A stretch of 64,000 nucleotides of DNA from a virus, in IMG/VR virus record IMGVR_UViG_3300017917_003637, positions 22,763-86,762 of that record. The stretch is one strand, 5' to 3'. The notes beneath the pieces were generated by a model that saw only the letters and a list, made by a program, of their open reading frames with translations, did no database searches and was not told the DNA's origin. The stretch's first letter is position 1; every line of letters starts with the position of its first letter. Both the position numbers and the translations under genes were made by a program. This document shows positions 31,872-40,452 of this stretch, piece after piece.

Positions 31872-33128
31872 ATGGCAGATAAAAAATCAATACTTGAAGA
31901 AGCCCTTTTGGATATCAATCATATTCAAAATGCTCTTAATGCTAATACCAAAGAAATACTTCGTTCGGTAGCGAAAGAAGAAATTAACGGTGTTGTGAAA
32001 GAGTCTCTAGAAGAAGAGATTTACGAAGAAGAAGAAGTAGAGGAAACTATGGATGAAGCTACTGAAGAAGTAGAAGAAACTATGGATGAATCTATGGAAG
32101 AAATTGAAGAAGGTTATATGGAAGAAGAAGGTGACCTTGAAGAAGGCGACCTTGAAGAAGAAAGCATGGATGAAGACATGGATGAACTTGATATGACTGA
32201 CGCATCAGATGATGAAGTTATTGCTATCTACAAAAAAATGAGTGGTGATGATGAAATCGAAATTGTAGGCGATGAATTACGCTTAAACATTTCAGAACCA
32301 GGTGAATACGTTGTTAAACTTAACGGCGCTGACGAAATGGGTGACGAAGACATGGAAGATGAATTAGAATTGGAACCAGCTGACGATATTATGGGTGGTG
32401 ACGATGAAGAAGACATGGACATGGATATTGAAGATACCGATGAAGAAGGTGACGAAGAAGATTTTGACTACGAAATCGAAATGGATGACGAGGAAGACAT
32501 GGGCGACGAAGAAGACGACATGGAAGATGAAGAATCTATGGATGACGAAGAAATGGGTGACGAAGAAGAGGAAGAAGAAATTGAAGAATCTTTGGGATAC
32601 ACAAGAGGTTATGCTGGTAGACAAGGCGCTAGAAAAAATGGTGCTGCTCACTTACCAAAACCTAAATCTGAAAGTGTAAATGAAACAATCGCTGCAAAAA
32701 AATTAGTTTCTGAAACAGCTAAAAAATATAATGCTTTATTAACTGAAGCAACTAAACTTAAAGCTGAGAATAATGAATTCAGAGCAGCTCTTAAAGAGTT
32801 TAGAACAAAATTGGTAGAAACTGTAGTTTTCAATAGCAATTTAACTTACGTAACTAAATTGTTTATGGAACACTCAACAACCAAAGGTGAAAAAGATTCA
32901 ATCCTTAAAAGATTTGATGATGTAACTAGCCTTAAAGAATCAAAAAAACTTTATAAAACTATTGCTAACGAATTGGAGTCTAGAAAACCAATTTCAGAAT
33001 CAGTAGAAAATAAAATCATTAAAGAAGCTACTAGTGGTGTATCAAAACAAATTGTAGAAAGCACCGCTTATGTAGACCCTTCAACAAAGAGAATCATGGA
33101 TTTGATTAACAGAGTTGAAAGAAGATAA
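31872..33128 (+). CDS. gp22: Prohead scaffold protein (gp22 type), very acidic
   Basis: A 418-residue protein between protease and major capsid protein. The first 45 residues and last 170 are helical. The middle (about 45-240) is almost entirely Glu, Asp and Met in long runs, far more acidic than its neighbours, with one folded-looking island (DDEIEIVGDELRLNISEPGEYVVKLNGADEM). The C-terminal region has coiled-coil character and several (I/L)-x-E sites (LLTEATK, ISESVE) for digestion by the protease. The assignment to gp22 rests on order and character, not on direct similarity. Confidence 0.85.
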   Translation: MADKKSILEEALLDINHIQNALNANTKEILRSVAKEEINGVVKESLEEEIYEEEEVEETMDEATEEVEETMDESMEEIEEGYMEEEGDLEEGDLEEESMDEDMDELDMTDASDDEVIAIYKKMSGDDEIEIVGDELRLNISEPGEYVVKLNGADEMGDEDMEDELELEPADDIMGGDDEEDMDMDIEDTDEEGDEEDFDYEIEMDDEEDMGDEEDDMEDEESMDDEEMGDEEEEEEIEESLGYTRGYAGRQGARKNGAAHLPKPKSESVNETIAAKKLVSETAKKYNALLTEATKLKAENNEFRAALKEFRTKLVETVVFNSNLTYVTKLFMEHSTTKGEKDSILKRFDDVTSLKESKKLYKTIANELESRKPISESVENKIIKEATSGVSKQIVESTAYVDPSTKRIMDLINRVERR

Positions 33129-33163
33129 TAATAACAACCCAAAAAATAAAAACTTAAAAAACT

Positions 33164-35023
33164 ATGTCACATTTATTGACTTCAGGACAAGTTGGTAACA
33201 TCGGATTAAACCACATGAAGGCTATCCGTTTGGAAACCCAACAAAAATGGGACTCTTTAGGATTCTTAGATGGTCTTAAAGGTCACGTTAAAGAAAATAT
33301 TGCTCAGTTATATGAAAACCAAGCTTCAAACTTGTTAACTGAGGCAACTAACGCTACATCATCTGGTTCTTTCGAGACTGTAGTATTCCCAATCGTAAGA
33401 AGAGTTTTCTCAAAATTATTAGCTAACGACGTAGTATCTGTACAAGCTATGAACATGCCAATTGGTAAATTGTTCTACTTTGTGCCTCTTACTTCAGAGC
33501 GTGTAAACGCTGCTGGTCAAGGTGGTGACCCATATGCTACAACTGCATCTAGTGATGTTTGGTCTACTAACCCAGTATACTCTGCTCACACTTCAATGGG
33601 TAACGAAGGTATTCCATCATGTGTTAAAGCTGCTGGTAGTACTTGTACTGTAACTCCATTTGCTGCTAAAAACTTGTACGATATATTCTACAACGATGGT
33701 TTATTCGATAACTCAAAAGGTACTCTTACAATTAAGACTGCTAGCCCACTAGGTGTTTACACTTTAGGTACTGACGGTGCTTTCAGTATTGTAACTGGTA
33801 CTGGTACTACTTTACCTACAGCTGCTGACGGTTCTGTTAGAAGCGTAATTGTTGCTCTTTCTGGTTTCTCAGGTGGTGCAGGTTCTAACGGTAGAGAAGT
33901 GTTGACAGGTCCTGATGGAAACAACATGGATACTGAATCATTCTTAGCGTCTCTTCACGTAATCGCTGGTTCTACATTGTTAGACGCAGATGGTAACGCT
34001 GTTGTTGCTATCAACAAAGAAGTTCCATTCCGTCTTGTTACTCAAAGATACGGTGTTGGTATCGTTTCTGGTCCTAACGTTGTAACTGATGGTAACGGTG
34101 TATGTTGGTTAGAGTTAGATTTGACTCACCCAGTTGGTACTTCTGCTACTGCTGGTGCATCTTACCCAGGTACTGCAACTTATGATGGTTATGTAGGTGT
34201 TTCTGCAACAACATTCCCTTCATTCTCAGGTTTCAGTGCTGCATGGGCTGAATACGCAACATTAGAGTTCGAAACAGAAATGGGTGAAGTATCATTCAGA
34301 CTTGATGAAGTTGTTGTTTCTGTAGAAGAAAGAAAATTAAGAGCTACTTGGTCTCCAGAGTTAGCACAAGACGTTAGTGCATTCCACAACATCGATGCTG
34401 AAGCTGAGTTGACAGCTATGTTGTCAGAACAAGTTGCTGCTGAGATTGACCGTGAAATCCTTAGAGATTTACGTAAAGCTGCTGCATGGCAATTGCGTTG
34501 GGACTACAACGGATGGAGAAAAACTTCAACTGCTGCTCAACCATATACTCAAAAAGAGTGGAACCAAACTTTAATTACTAAAGTTAACCAAATTTCTGCT
34601 CAAATCCATAAATCTACACTTAGAGGTGGTGCTAACTTCATCGTTGTATCTTCAGAGATTTCTGCAATCTTCGACGACTTAGAATACTTCCACGTGTCAG
34701 ACGCTAACCCTGAGCAAGACCAATACAACATGGGTATTGAGAGAATCGGTTCATTAGGTGGTAGATATCAAGTATATCGTGACCCATATGCACCAGCATA
34801 CTCAATCATCATCGGTCACAAAGGTAAATCATTATTGGACACTGGTTACATCTACGCTCCGTATGTACCATTACAGTTGACTCCAACAATGTATAACCCA
34901 TTCAACTTTGCTCCAGTGAAAGGTATCATGACTCGTTACGCTAAAAAAGTGGTTAACAACAGATTCTATGGTCACTTGAGAGTTGATGGTGTACAAACCT
35001 TCAACATCAATGAATTAAGATAA
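33164..35023 (+). CDS. gp23: Major capsid protein (gp23 type)
   Basis: A 619-residue protein that forms the hexamers of the head shell. The N-terminal 60 residues end in NLLTE|AT. This matches both the gp21 consensus and the position of the T4 gp23 cut (after residue 65), so the mature form probably starts at A61. FETVVFPIVRRVFSKLLANDVVSVQAMNMPIGKLFY is the conserved start of the HK97-fold core. The later region FRLDEVVVSVEERKLRATWSPELAQDVSAFHNIDAEAELTAMLSEQ is also typical. It is about 100 residues longer than T4 gp23, with a Gly/Ser/Thr-rich insert at about 180-350. Codon use is richer in preferred codons than its neighbours, as expected for a highly expressed gene. Confidence 0.97.
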   Translation: MSHLLTSGQVGNIGLNHMKAIRLETQQKWDSLGFLDGLKGHVKENIAQLYENQASNLLTEATNATSSGSFETVVFPIVRRVFSKLLANDVVSVQAMNMPIGKLFYFVPLTSERVNAAGQGGDPYATTASSDVWSTNPVYSAHTSMGNEGIPSCVKAAGSTCTVTPFAAKNLYDIFYNDGLFDNSKGTLTIKTASPLGVYTLGTDGAFSIVTGTGTTLPTAADGSVRSVIVALSGFSGGAGSNGREVLTGPDGNNMDTESFLASLHVIAGSTLLDADGNAVVAINKEVPFRLVTQRYGVGIVSGPNVVTDGNGVCWLELDLTHPVGTSATAGASYPGTATYDGYVGVSATTFPSFSGFSAAWAEYATLEFETEMGEVSFRLDEVVVSVEERKLRATWSPELAQDVSAFHNIDAEAELTAMLSEQVAAEIDREILRDLRKAAAWQLRWDYNGWRKTSTAAQPYTQKEWNQTLITKVNQISAQIHKSTLRGGANFIVVSSEISAIFDDLEYFHVSDANPEQDQYNMGIERIGSLGGRYQVYRDPYAPAYSIIIGHKGKSLLDTGYIYAPYVPLQLTPTMYNPFNFAPVKGIMTRYAKKVVNNRFYGHLRVDGVQTFNINELR

Positions 35024-35042
35024 TCTAATCTTATATAAACTT

Positions 35043-35072
35043 AAAAAAGGCTACCAAACGGTGGCCTTTTTT
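35043..35072 (+). terminator. Rho-independent terminator after the capsid gene
   Basis: AAAAAAGGCTACC and GGTGGCCTTTTTT pair around AAAC (one G-U pair). Confidence 0.9.
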
Positions 35073-35082
35073 ATTTTATGAA

Positions 35083-35091
35083 ATATTTATA
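35083..35091 (+). promoter_or_regulatory. ATATTTATA element 3 bases before a start codon
   Basis: The same 20-base context as at 2711-2730. The ATG follows at 35095. Confidence 0.35.
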
Positions 35092-35094
35092 GAT

Positions 35095-35874
35095 ATGAAA
35101 GAATTTATAAAAAAACTACTTAGAGAAGGGTTAGAAGAATTAACACCTGAGGAATTGGAACAAATAAATGTGATAGTTAATAGGGAAATGATTCAAGCCA
35201 AAGAACGAATAGAAGAATTAAAACACGAGTTAGATACAACTCATAAGGTGTTGGATTCAATATTAACAGCCATGGCTAGTGGTAAACTTGAAGGTGTTCC
35301 TACTGATTATGTTTTAAATATGAAAAAAGAAAAAGAGAATAGAATTCATCAATTAGAAACATACATAAACAATTGGGAAAAAACCGATAGACAAGAAATC
35401 TTTAATAGAGTTTCCACTCAGTACTTAGCTAACAAAAAATACGAACAAGAAAGACGTAAGGCTAGAGAGTCTAGAACATTTGGTAAAGAAGACATCATAA
35501 ATTTATTTGTAGACGCTTTAGAGGGTGGTTCTAACTATTGGTATGAAATACGTCATTTACCTAAAGAAGTTCGATATAAAGCAAACGAAATGGGTGAATC
35601 GGTATCTGAAGCCATAGGTGAATATATTCTTCAAGGTGGTTATGTTCAATTTTATGATGCTGAGGAAGAATATGACGACGATGATTATCAAGAAAAATAT
35701 TCTGATAAAGGATTATTGGGTACAGTTGATATGAACTCAATACTGGAAGCAATAACAATAATAAAAAAAGATTACCCAGAAGTTTGGGAAAATATACTTG
35801 ATGAGCAATATGATGCTAACGATGCTGATATATTTTTACAGTTGTGTGTAATGGGTGAAGTGGTATTTGGATAA
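35095..35874 (+). CDS. Possible capsid-targeted protein with C-terminal alpha/beta domain
   Basis: A 259-residue protein. The N-terminus MKEFIKKLLREGLEE ends in LRE|G at residue 11, almost identical to those of the 37040 and 8252 gene products. About 18-120 is a coiled coil. About 125-259 is a compact domain with ALEGGSNYWYEIRHLPKEV, LQGGYVQFYDAEEEYDDDDY and LQLCVMGEVVFG, a pattern I recall from uncharacterised phage proteins. It directly follows the major capsid gene. Head cargo is inferred from the N-terminus only. Confidence 0.65.
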   Translation: MKEFIKKLLREGLEELTPEELEQINVIVNREMIQAKERIEELKHELDTTHKVLDSILTAMASGKLEGVPTDYVLNMKKEKENRIHQLETYINNWEKTDRQEIFNRVSTQYLANKKYEQERRKARESRTFGKEDIINLFVDALEGGSNYWYEIRHLPKEVRYKANEMGESVSEAIGEYILQGGYVQFYDAEEEYDDDDYQEKYSDKGLLGTVDMNSILEAITIIKKDYPEVWENILDEQYDANDADIFLQLCVMGEVVFG

Positions 35875-35879
35875 ATAAT

Positions 35880-35904
35880 AAAAGGGCCTAAGTTAGGCCC
35901 TTTT
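35880..35904. terminator. Bidirectional terminator between convergent modules
   Basis: A near-perfect inverted repeat (AAAAGGGCCTAA, G, TTAGGCCCTTTT) at the boundary between the + strand head module and the - strand baseplate module. Confidence 0.88.
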
Positions 35905-35933
35905 AATTTATATACGTTAACATGTTTAATTAT

Positions 35934-36893
35934 TTATGCTTTTGTGCCGCAGTGACCGCAAAATTTGTGGTCTTTATGTAGTTTGGCACCACAGTTAGTA
36001 CAATATACTTTAACTTTGATATCTTCGGCTGTGTTTATTTTTTGAGATACTGGAAGCAATTTAGCTTCTACAGTATGAAACGCAAACCATTCAAAGTCTT
36101 TGTTTACTGTTTTGAATTTTTGGTCAGAATGTGAACCTTCTTCAACTCTACCAGTTTCTATGGATTTAGACCTCTTAGCTTTTAGGTTTTTAGTTGGTTC
36201 TGGGATTGAAAGACTATCAAAAGTAACTTCACCAGATACGTTGCTAATAGTTGCCGATGCATTATAAAACGCGCTGGTAGAAATATCATTAGAAAAACTA
36301 CTTCCTAATAAACCAGTTGTTGAATAAGTATCACCAATTGATGCTGTGCTAGTTGTAAATGTATCACACAATGGTGTGTTAGGTGCTGTACTTGAATTGT
36401 TAACATAACCACCAGAAATTGGGCTATCGTAACGGATAATACCTTGGTCACGATTTGGACCACCCCAAACATCTCTACCTCTAGTTAAACTACCAAATGT
36501 TAAAATTGGGTTTCTTGGTCTTGGTTTTGATTCTCGATAGAATTGAACCTTGAAGTCACCGTTGTTAGCTATTGCTTCGCGAACTTCTTGAGTATTAGAA
36601 ACTTCATAGGTGTCAAACATAAATTTTTTGGCAACATCTAAGTATCTGTCTAGAAACACACGTTGACCTGGGTTCAATACAAGACCGCCTTGTGAAATTT
36701 CGTTTCCGTTTAGTGTGATTTTAGCGAGAATAGTGTCCGTAGTTGGATTGAAAAGCTCAATCTGGAACTCTTGCCCTTTTTGTAAGTAATAAGTCGGCAT
36801 ATCGCCTTTTTTGTTGTAAACTTTAAGTCTACTCTTGTTCACAGCAATGTTTGCTGTTGGCGCCTTTGGCGCCACATAGTTTAATTGTTTCAT
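35934..36893 (-). CDS. Virion protein with C-terminal zinc ribbon
   Basis: A 319-residue protein. About 1-125 looks like a beta-sandwich (KGQEFQIELFNPTTDTILAKITLNG, GGLVLNPGQRVFLDRYLDVAKKFMFDTYEV). About 126-240 is Ser/Thr/Asn-rich and probably flexible. The last 22 residues are a classic zinc ribbon, C298-x2-C301 and C312-x2-C315. A zinc ribbon on a virion-type beta protein is unusual. It has an untranslated leader of about 100 bases with an ATATTTATA element far upstream, like the highly expressed scaffold/capsid unit. A decoration or surface protein is plausible. Confidence 0.6.
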   Translation of the reverse strand: MKQLNYVAPKAPTANIAVNKSRLKVYNKKGDMPTYYLQKGQEFQIELFNPTTDTILAKITLNGNEISQGGLVLNPGQRVFLDRYLDVAKKFMFDTYEVSNTQEVREAIANNGDFKVQFYRESKPRPRNPILTFGSLTRGRDVWGGPNRDQGIIRYDSPISGGYVNNSSTAPNTPLCDTFTTSTASIGDTYSTTGLLGSSFSNDISTSAFYNASATISNVSGEVTFDSLSIPEPTKNLKAKRSKSIETGRVEEGSHSDQKFKTVNKDFEWFAFHTVEAKLLPVSQKINTAEDIKVKVYCTNCGAKLHKDHKFCGHCGTKA

Positions 36894-37000
36894 TTTAATT
36901 AACTTTTTAATTCTTGTTATTAATGTACCAATTTCTTTGTTGCCTAGACAACTCTAAAGCCTTATAAGACTCGAAACCAATACGGAGTTAACGTATATAA

Positions 37001-37009
37001 TATAAATAT
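37001..37009 (-). promoter_or_regulatory. ATATTTATA element in the 36894-37039 gap
   Basis: On the - strand ATATTTATA followed by TTATATACG, 107 bases before the ATG at 36893. The rest of the gap is leader sequence with a weak GTTG/CAAC hairpin near 36940-36954. Confidence 0.4.
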
Positions 37010-37039
37010 AGTAAAACTAATTTTATTTGTCAAGTGTTT

Positions 37040-37378
37040 TTATTGAAAATCTGAACCCAATTCACACAACGTTGATTGAATCTGATGCCAATAGGTGTCA
37101 GCTTGGTCTGGCATTGAATCTCCAGACATTTTTGATTTTTTAATTTGACCACTTATTTGATTCTGTTGGTGTCTTAAATTTTCTAACGGGGTGTGGATAA
37201 CTTTCATTACTTTGTGTACTGTTTGTTCATCCATTCCTTTTAAAGCACCATTGACATACATCATAGCTTCTTCATAACTATCAATAGTCATTTTATTACA
37301 CAATGTTTCCATTGTTTGATTCATTTCTTGACCATCAATAAGTTGTTCTCTAAGCAATTTTTTTATAAAACTTTTCAT
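37040..37378 (-). CDS. Small protein with capsid-targeting-like N-terminus
   Basis: A 112-residue helical protein beginning MKSFIKKLLREQLID. The first 11 residues are nearly identical to those of the 35095 gene and match the gp21 consensus LRE|Q. The remainder is polar and Met/Gln-rich, with two cysteines. Its ATG overlaps the stop of the upstream structural gene by one base. Probably packaged or core-associated; no known domain. Confidence 0.6.
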   Translation of the reverse strand: MKSFIKKLLREQLIDGQEMNQTMETLCNKMTIDSYEEAMMYVNGALKGMDEQTVHKVMKVIHTPLENLRHQQNQISGQIKKSKMSGDSMPDQADTYWHQIQSTLCELGSDFQ

Positions 37379-38781
37379 TATTGTCCTTGTCTTAATTCTA
37401 CTTGGTTTACGATATTAAATTGACAAACATTTTTAAGTGTTGTTACCTCTAAATTAGATGTTGCCAATACATCCAAGTAATAAGTGTTAGGTATAAGGCT
37501 AGCGGTATCCAATAAAAAGTAATAATAGTTGTTGGCCATTTCAATTGGTTGGAAATCTATTACAGTTAATTCAGCGTTACCTTCTTTTACGTATAATCTA
37601 TACTGTAAATCATCAATGTATTGTGTTTGTTCAACGGTGTAAGGTATTCTAGCTGAAACTATTACTCTTCTAGTGTCTCCACGTTTAATATTTTCTTGAT
37701 TTCTAATACCAGATATATTTACAGCTACTTTTTTAGGTAACATATCATTGGTACCGATATTGTAATATTCCATAGAATCCTTTACAACAAAATCCAATGA
37801 TATGTCTGGTCTAGTAACACCGTTAATAAGAATGTCTGTCCATACATCGTTGTACATTGTTTCTATATTGTTATCTGTAGGAACAATAATATCGATACTG
37901 TAAACACCCTTGGTTACATGAGTGACATCTGAAGAGGTATAAGCGCTAAAGAAATCACCATTGTAATCATATACATTTACTGATGGTATTTGGTCCAAAT
38001 TAGCTGGATTTCCAGCAAGATTTACGTAAAGGTATAGTTTGTTATTCTTATCTAAGAAAAAGTTGTTCCTATCGTCTTTAATGTGGTTTTCGTACACGGT
38101 TTCAACATATGGTTCGTAGAATGTTTGAGTATTGTTTGTAAAGAACCCAACATATTGTAATGCAGTTGTGTTAATCAACTCGTAACCTCTGGCAAAAGCG
38201 ATACCAAGACCATAGTTTGTATCTCCAGTAAGGACACCGTTAACATAATCGGTAATATCCATTTCAATGTTTTCGTTACCTTTGTCAAAATGTTGTGTTG
38301 TTACAGTAATACTTGATGGTGAACCAGAATAAACACCAGTCCCACCTGACCAATTAAAACCAGTTCTTGGATTAACCCAGTTTGATGGTTGAGTTGAATA
38401 CAGATAATCACCGCTGGCAAGTATTGGAACTTCATAATCATAACCAACACCATTATCCCAATCTTGATTTACTTTGAAAAGAATTAAATCAAACGATGAA
38501 GCTCTGTCTTTGGCTTCCATTGTGCCATTTAAAAGCCCAGTATCAAACGATGCTGTATTGGTTAGTCTAAGGGTATGTTTTAATTTTGAAAGGTCTGTAA
38601 ATGTACCGCCAGTGTACATTTCTTTTAATTTAGTTTCATCAAAATGGAAAATAAATCTACTGTATTTTTCAATACCGTCAAAACCACCATAAAATAACTC
38701 AGCAACTGGATTTAATCCAGTGTTAACGATTGAGTTACTAACTATAGTGTTATTTTTATCGAAATATGTACGTATTACCAT
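37378..38781 (-). CDS. Beta-rich virion structural protein
   Basis: A 467-residue protein dominated by strands and aromatic residues. It has an N-terminal jelly-roll-like domain (SRFIFHFDETKLKEMYTGG, LKHTLRLTNTASFDTG, SFDLILFKVNQDWDNGVGYDYEV) and a middle part with IEMDITDYVNGVLTGDTNYGLGIAFARGYE. The C-terminal region is Ig-like, ending in LIPNTYYLDVLATSNLEVTTLKNVCQFNIV. This fits baseplate or tail-fibre-attachment proteins. An ATATTTATA element precedes it, and the spike gene lies upstream on the same strand. The precise role is unknown. Confidence 0.65.
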   Translation of the reverse strand: MVIRTYFDKNNTIVSNSIVNTGLNPVAELFYGGFDGIEKYSRFIFHFDETKLKEMYTGGTFTDLSKLKHTLRLTNTASFDTGLLNGTMEAKDRASSFDLILFKVNQDWDNGVGYDYEVPILASGDYLYSTQPSNWVNPRTGFNWSGGTGVYSGSPSSITVTTQHFDKGNENIEMDITDYVNGVLTGDTNYGLGIAFARGYELINTTALQYVGFFTNNTQTFYEPYVETVYENHIKDDRNNFFLDKNNKLYLYVNLAGNPANLDQIPSVNVYDYNGDFFSAYTSSDVTHVTKGVYSIDIIVPTDNNIETMYNDVWTDILINGVTRPDISLDFVVKDSMEYYNIGTNDMLPKKVAVNISGIRNQENIKRGDTRRVIVSARIPYTVEQTQYIDDLQYRLYVKEGNAELTVIDFQPIEMANNYYYFLLDTASLIPNTYYLDVLATSNLEVTTLKNVCQFNIVNQVELRQGQ

Positions 38782-38795
38782 GGTTTTGTTTTATT

Positions 38796-38804
38796 TATAA
38801 ATAT
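38796..38804 (-). promoter_or_regulatory. ATATTTATA element
   Basis: On the - strand ATATTTATA followed by AATAAAAC, 14 bases before the ATG at 38781. Confidence 0.45.
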
Positions 38805-38821
38805 CACAAAACTTAATAAAA

Positions 38822-39814
38822 TTAGTTAATACGAACGTTTTTAGATAACATAGTTTGTTCTAATTGAGCAGCTTGTTTAGCGAAGGTCGAAACTGAAGTC
38901 TTAGGTGACAAGTCTGTTGCCACATTTCCATTACCGTTATGCACATGTGATAAGAACGCTTCTTTAAGTAAAATAAGATAACGCAACAAAATATCACCAA
39001 ACGGTACTTGATGAGCGTTTTTTAAAATATTTTCAATTTCATCATCAGAAATAGTTACATCAGCTTTTGGTACATTGAATACTGGCGACCCACCATATGT
39101 GATAAGGTTAATCTTGTTTGAAACAATGTTTGTAACACTACCATACTTTGGTTTAGTTTGTGTTGTAGATTCTATTGGCAGTCTTACGTTGTTTCTAATT
39201 TGAATTATACCTTGAGTTTGGTTATTGAATTTTATGGCATATGGGTTTTCATTAATGTCGTTGTTGGCTTTTTCGATAAATTTTCCAGCTCTTAGTATAA
39301 TTTCATTTTTTTTCTGAGTGATATCAGTATTAAAACGACCTTGAATCGATACGTCTTCTTTATTTGGGAACACACCTTTTAAATCTGGTATGTTAGCTAC
39401 GTTAACTGGTGCTTGAAACGGTCCATAAGTAAACCCAGCCAAGGCTGTAGTCTTAGCATCATCATAGTCTAATTTTATAGGTGAAGAAATAAGAGGTCCA
39501 ATGTAAAGTCTGTCAGCATTTTCTTTTTCTCTACTGAATACAAACACAAAAACACCTTCACCAACTTTAGGTGTTATTTGAAGATGTTTTGGTAAGATAG
39601 GAATACACCATGGCAAAGCATCAACCCCTTTAGTAGTTAGCGTTTCATCATCACCACCAGTAGTGTTTGACCCTTTAACCCAAACTTTTATTCTACCGAG
39701 ACCTAACGGGTCTTCAATAGATTTAACTTCACCGTACTTTAAATAATTAAACTCGGCTTTATCATCATACATTGTGGTTATACCACGGTTTAATTTATTT
39801 GACCCTGTTATCAT
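38822..39814 (-). CDS. gp5: Baseplate hub/spike protein (gp5-like OB fold)
   Basis: A 330-residue protein. Residues about 20-115 carry the gp5/VgrG-type OB-fold pattern: YLKYGEVKSIEDPLGLGRIKVWVKG, LPWCIPILPKHLQITPKVGEGVFVFVFS, RLYIGPLIS. The C-terminal part ends in LLRYLILLKEAFLSHVHNGNG, a His-containing turn often found at the spike end. No lysozyme domain like that in T4 gp5 is present, and no long beta-helix repeat, so this is a compact spike. It sits at the centre of the - strand baseplate genes. Confidence 0.82.
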   Translation of the reverse strand: MITGSNKLNRGITTMYDDKAEFNYLKYGEVKSIEDPLGLGRIKVWVKGSNTTGGDDETLTTKGVDALPWCIPILPKHLQITPKVGEGVFVFVFSREKENADRLYIGPLISSPIKLDYDDAKTTALAGFTYGPFQAPVNVANIPDLKGVFPNKEDVSIQGRFNTDITQKKNEIILRAGKFIEKANNDINENPYAIKFNNQTQGIIQIRNNVRLPIESTTQTKPKYGSVTNIVSNKINLITYGGSPVFNVPKADVTISDDEIENILKNAHQVPFGDILLRYLILLKEAFLSHVHNGNGNVATDLSPKTSVSTFAKQAAQLEQTMLSKNVRIN

Positions 39815-39993
39815 TTTTCCCCTTTAAGTCTTTTTAATATAATACTGTTGGCTACAGCAAATCTTTTTTCTATTTCAACCATTTTATCATAATCTTGAAG
39901 CATTTTAAGTTTAATTGCTTCATAGTCGGCTTCCATTTGTTTTATTTCAAATAGAATTTCGTTGTTTGATTTTTCTTCTAATTCTTCGTTCAT
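39811..39993 (-). CDS. Small coiled-coil protein
   Basis: A 60-residue helical, charged protein overlapping the spike gene's start by 4 bases (ATGA). This coupling and its position suggest a baseplate assembly factor, but no domain is recognised. Confidence 0.6.
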   Translation of the reverse strand: MNEELEEKSNNEILFEIKQMEADYEAIKLKMLQDYDKMVEIEKRFAVANSIILKRLKGEK

Positions 39994-39996
39994 ATT

Positions 39997-40452
39997 TTAT
40001 CTAATTATACCGTCACCGATGGCAAATGATGTTGTCACACCCATTGATACTACTGGAAACCCTAAGTTACCTGTTCCTACAGTAAGTACTGGTACACCTG
40101 GTGGAATTGAAACATTTACCACTGACTCTGTTAGTATTGCATTTACGATTTCTTCAATCTGGATTAACAACATGGCTTCAGATGTATTTGGACCATCACC
40201 AAATAAATTACCAACTGGAAGACCAGCTTCAGATTGTCTAGACATAATTCTAGCCGCAATTTCCTTGGCCGAAACACCAGGTCTTAATTTAGCACCAACA
40301 GTTATAAGTGGTGGTGGTAATGGTTCGACTGGTGGGTTTGGAGTTTTAAAAGCAGATAAAATTACGTTTAACACACCGCTAATAGATGAAAGATTAAAAT
40401 TAGAGTCTTTGCTAGTATTGCTATCTGTAAATGTTTGTTTAATATCACTCAT
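39997..40452 (-). CDS. Probable baseplate component (151 aa)
   Basis: A 151-residue protein with an N-terminal helix, a proline-rich stretch (NPPVEPLPPPLITVGAKLRPGVSA) and a helix (AKEIAARIMSRQSEAGLPVG). The hydrophobic C-terminal half (SIPPGVPVLTVGTGNLGFPVVSMG) is glycine-rich and looks like strands rather than membrane helices. Its start overlaps the stop of the upstream gene. Assigned to the baseplate by context only. Confidence 0.55.
   Translation of the reverse strand: MSDIKQTFTDSNTSKDSNFNLSSISGVLNVILSAFKTPNPPVEPLPPPLITVGAKLRPGVSAKEIAARIMSRQSEAGLPVGNLFGDGPNTSEAMLLIQIEEIVNAILTESVVNVSIPPGVPVLTVGTGNLGFPVVSMGVTTSFAIGDGIIR

Noticed and set aside
32364-32679. Frames of Phe/Val-rich and Lys/Trp-rich composition inside the scaffold gene
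   Set aside because: They mirror the acidic GAA/GAC repeats of the scaffold coding frame and have no own signals.
36894-37039. Possible small RNA or riboswitch in the long leader of the zinc-ribbon gene
   Set aside because: Only a weak 4-bp hairpin is visible and no known riboswitch core; kept as leader sequence.
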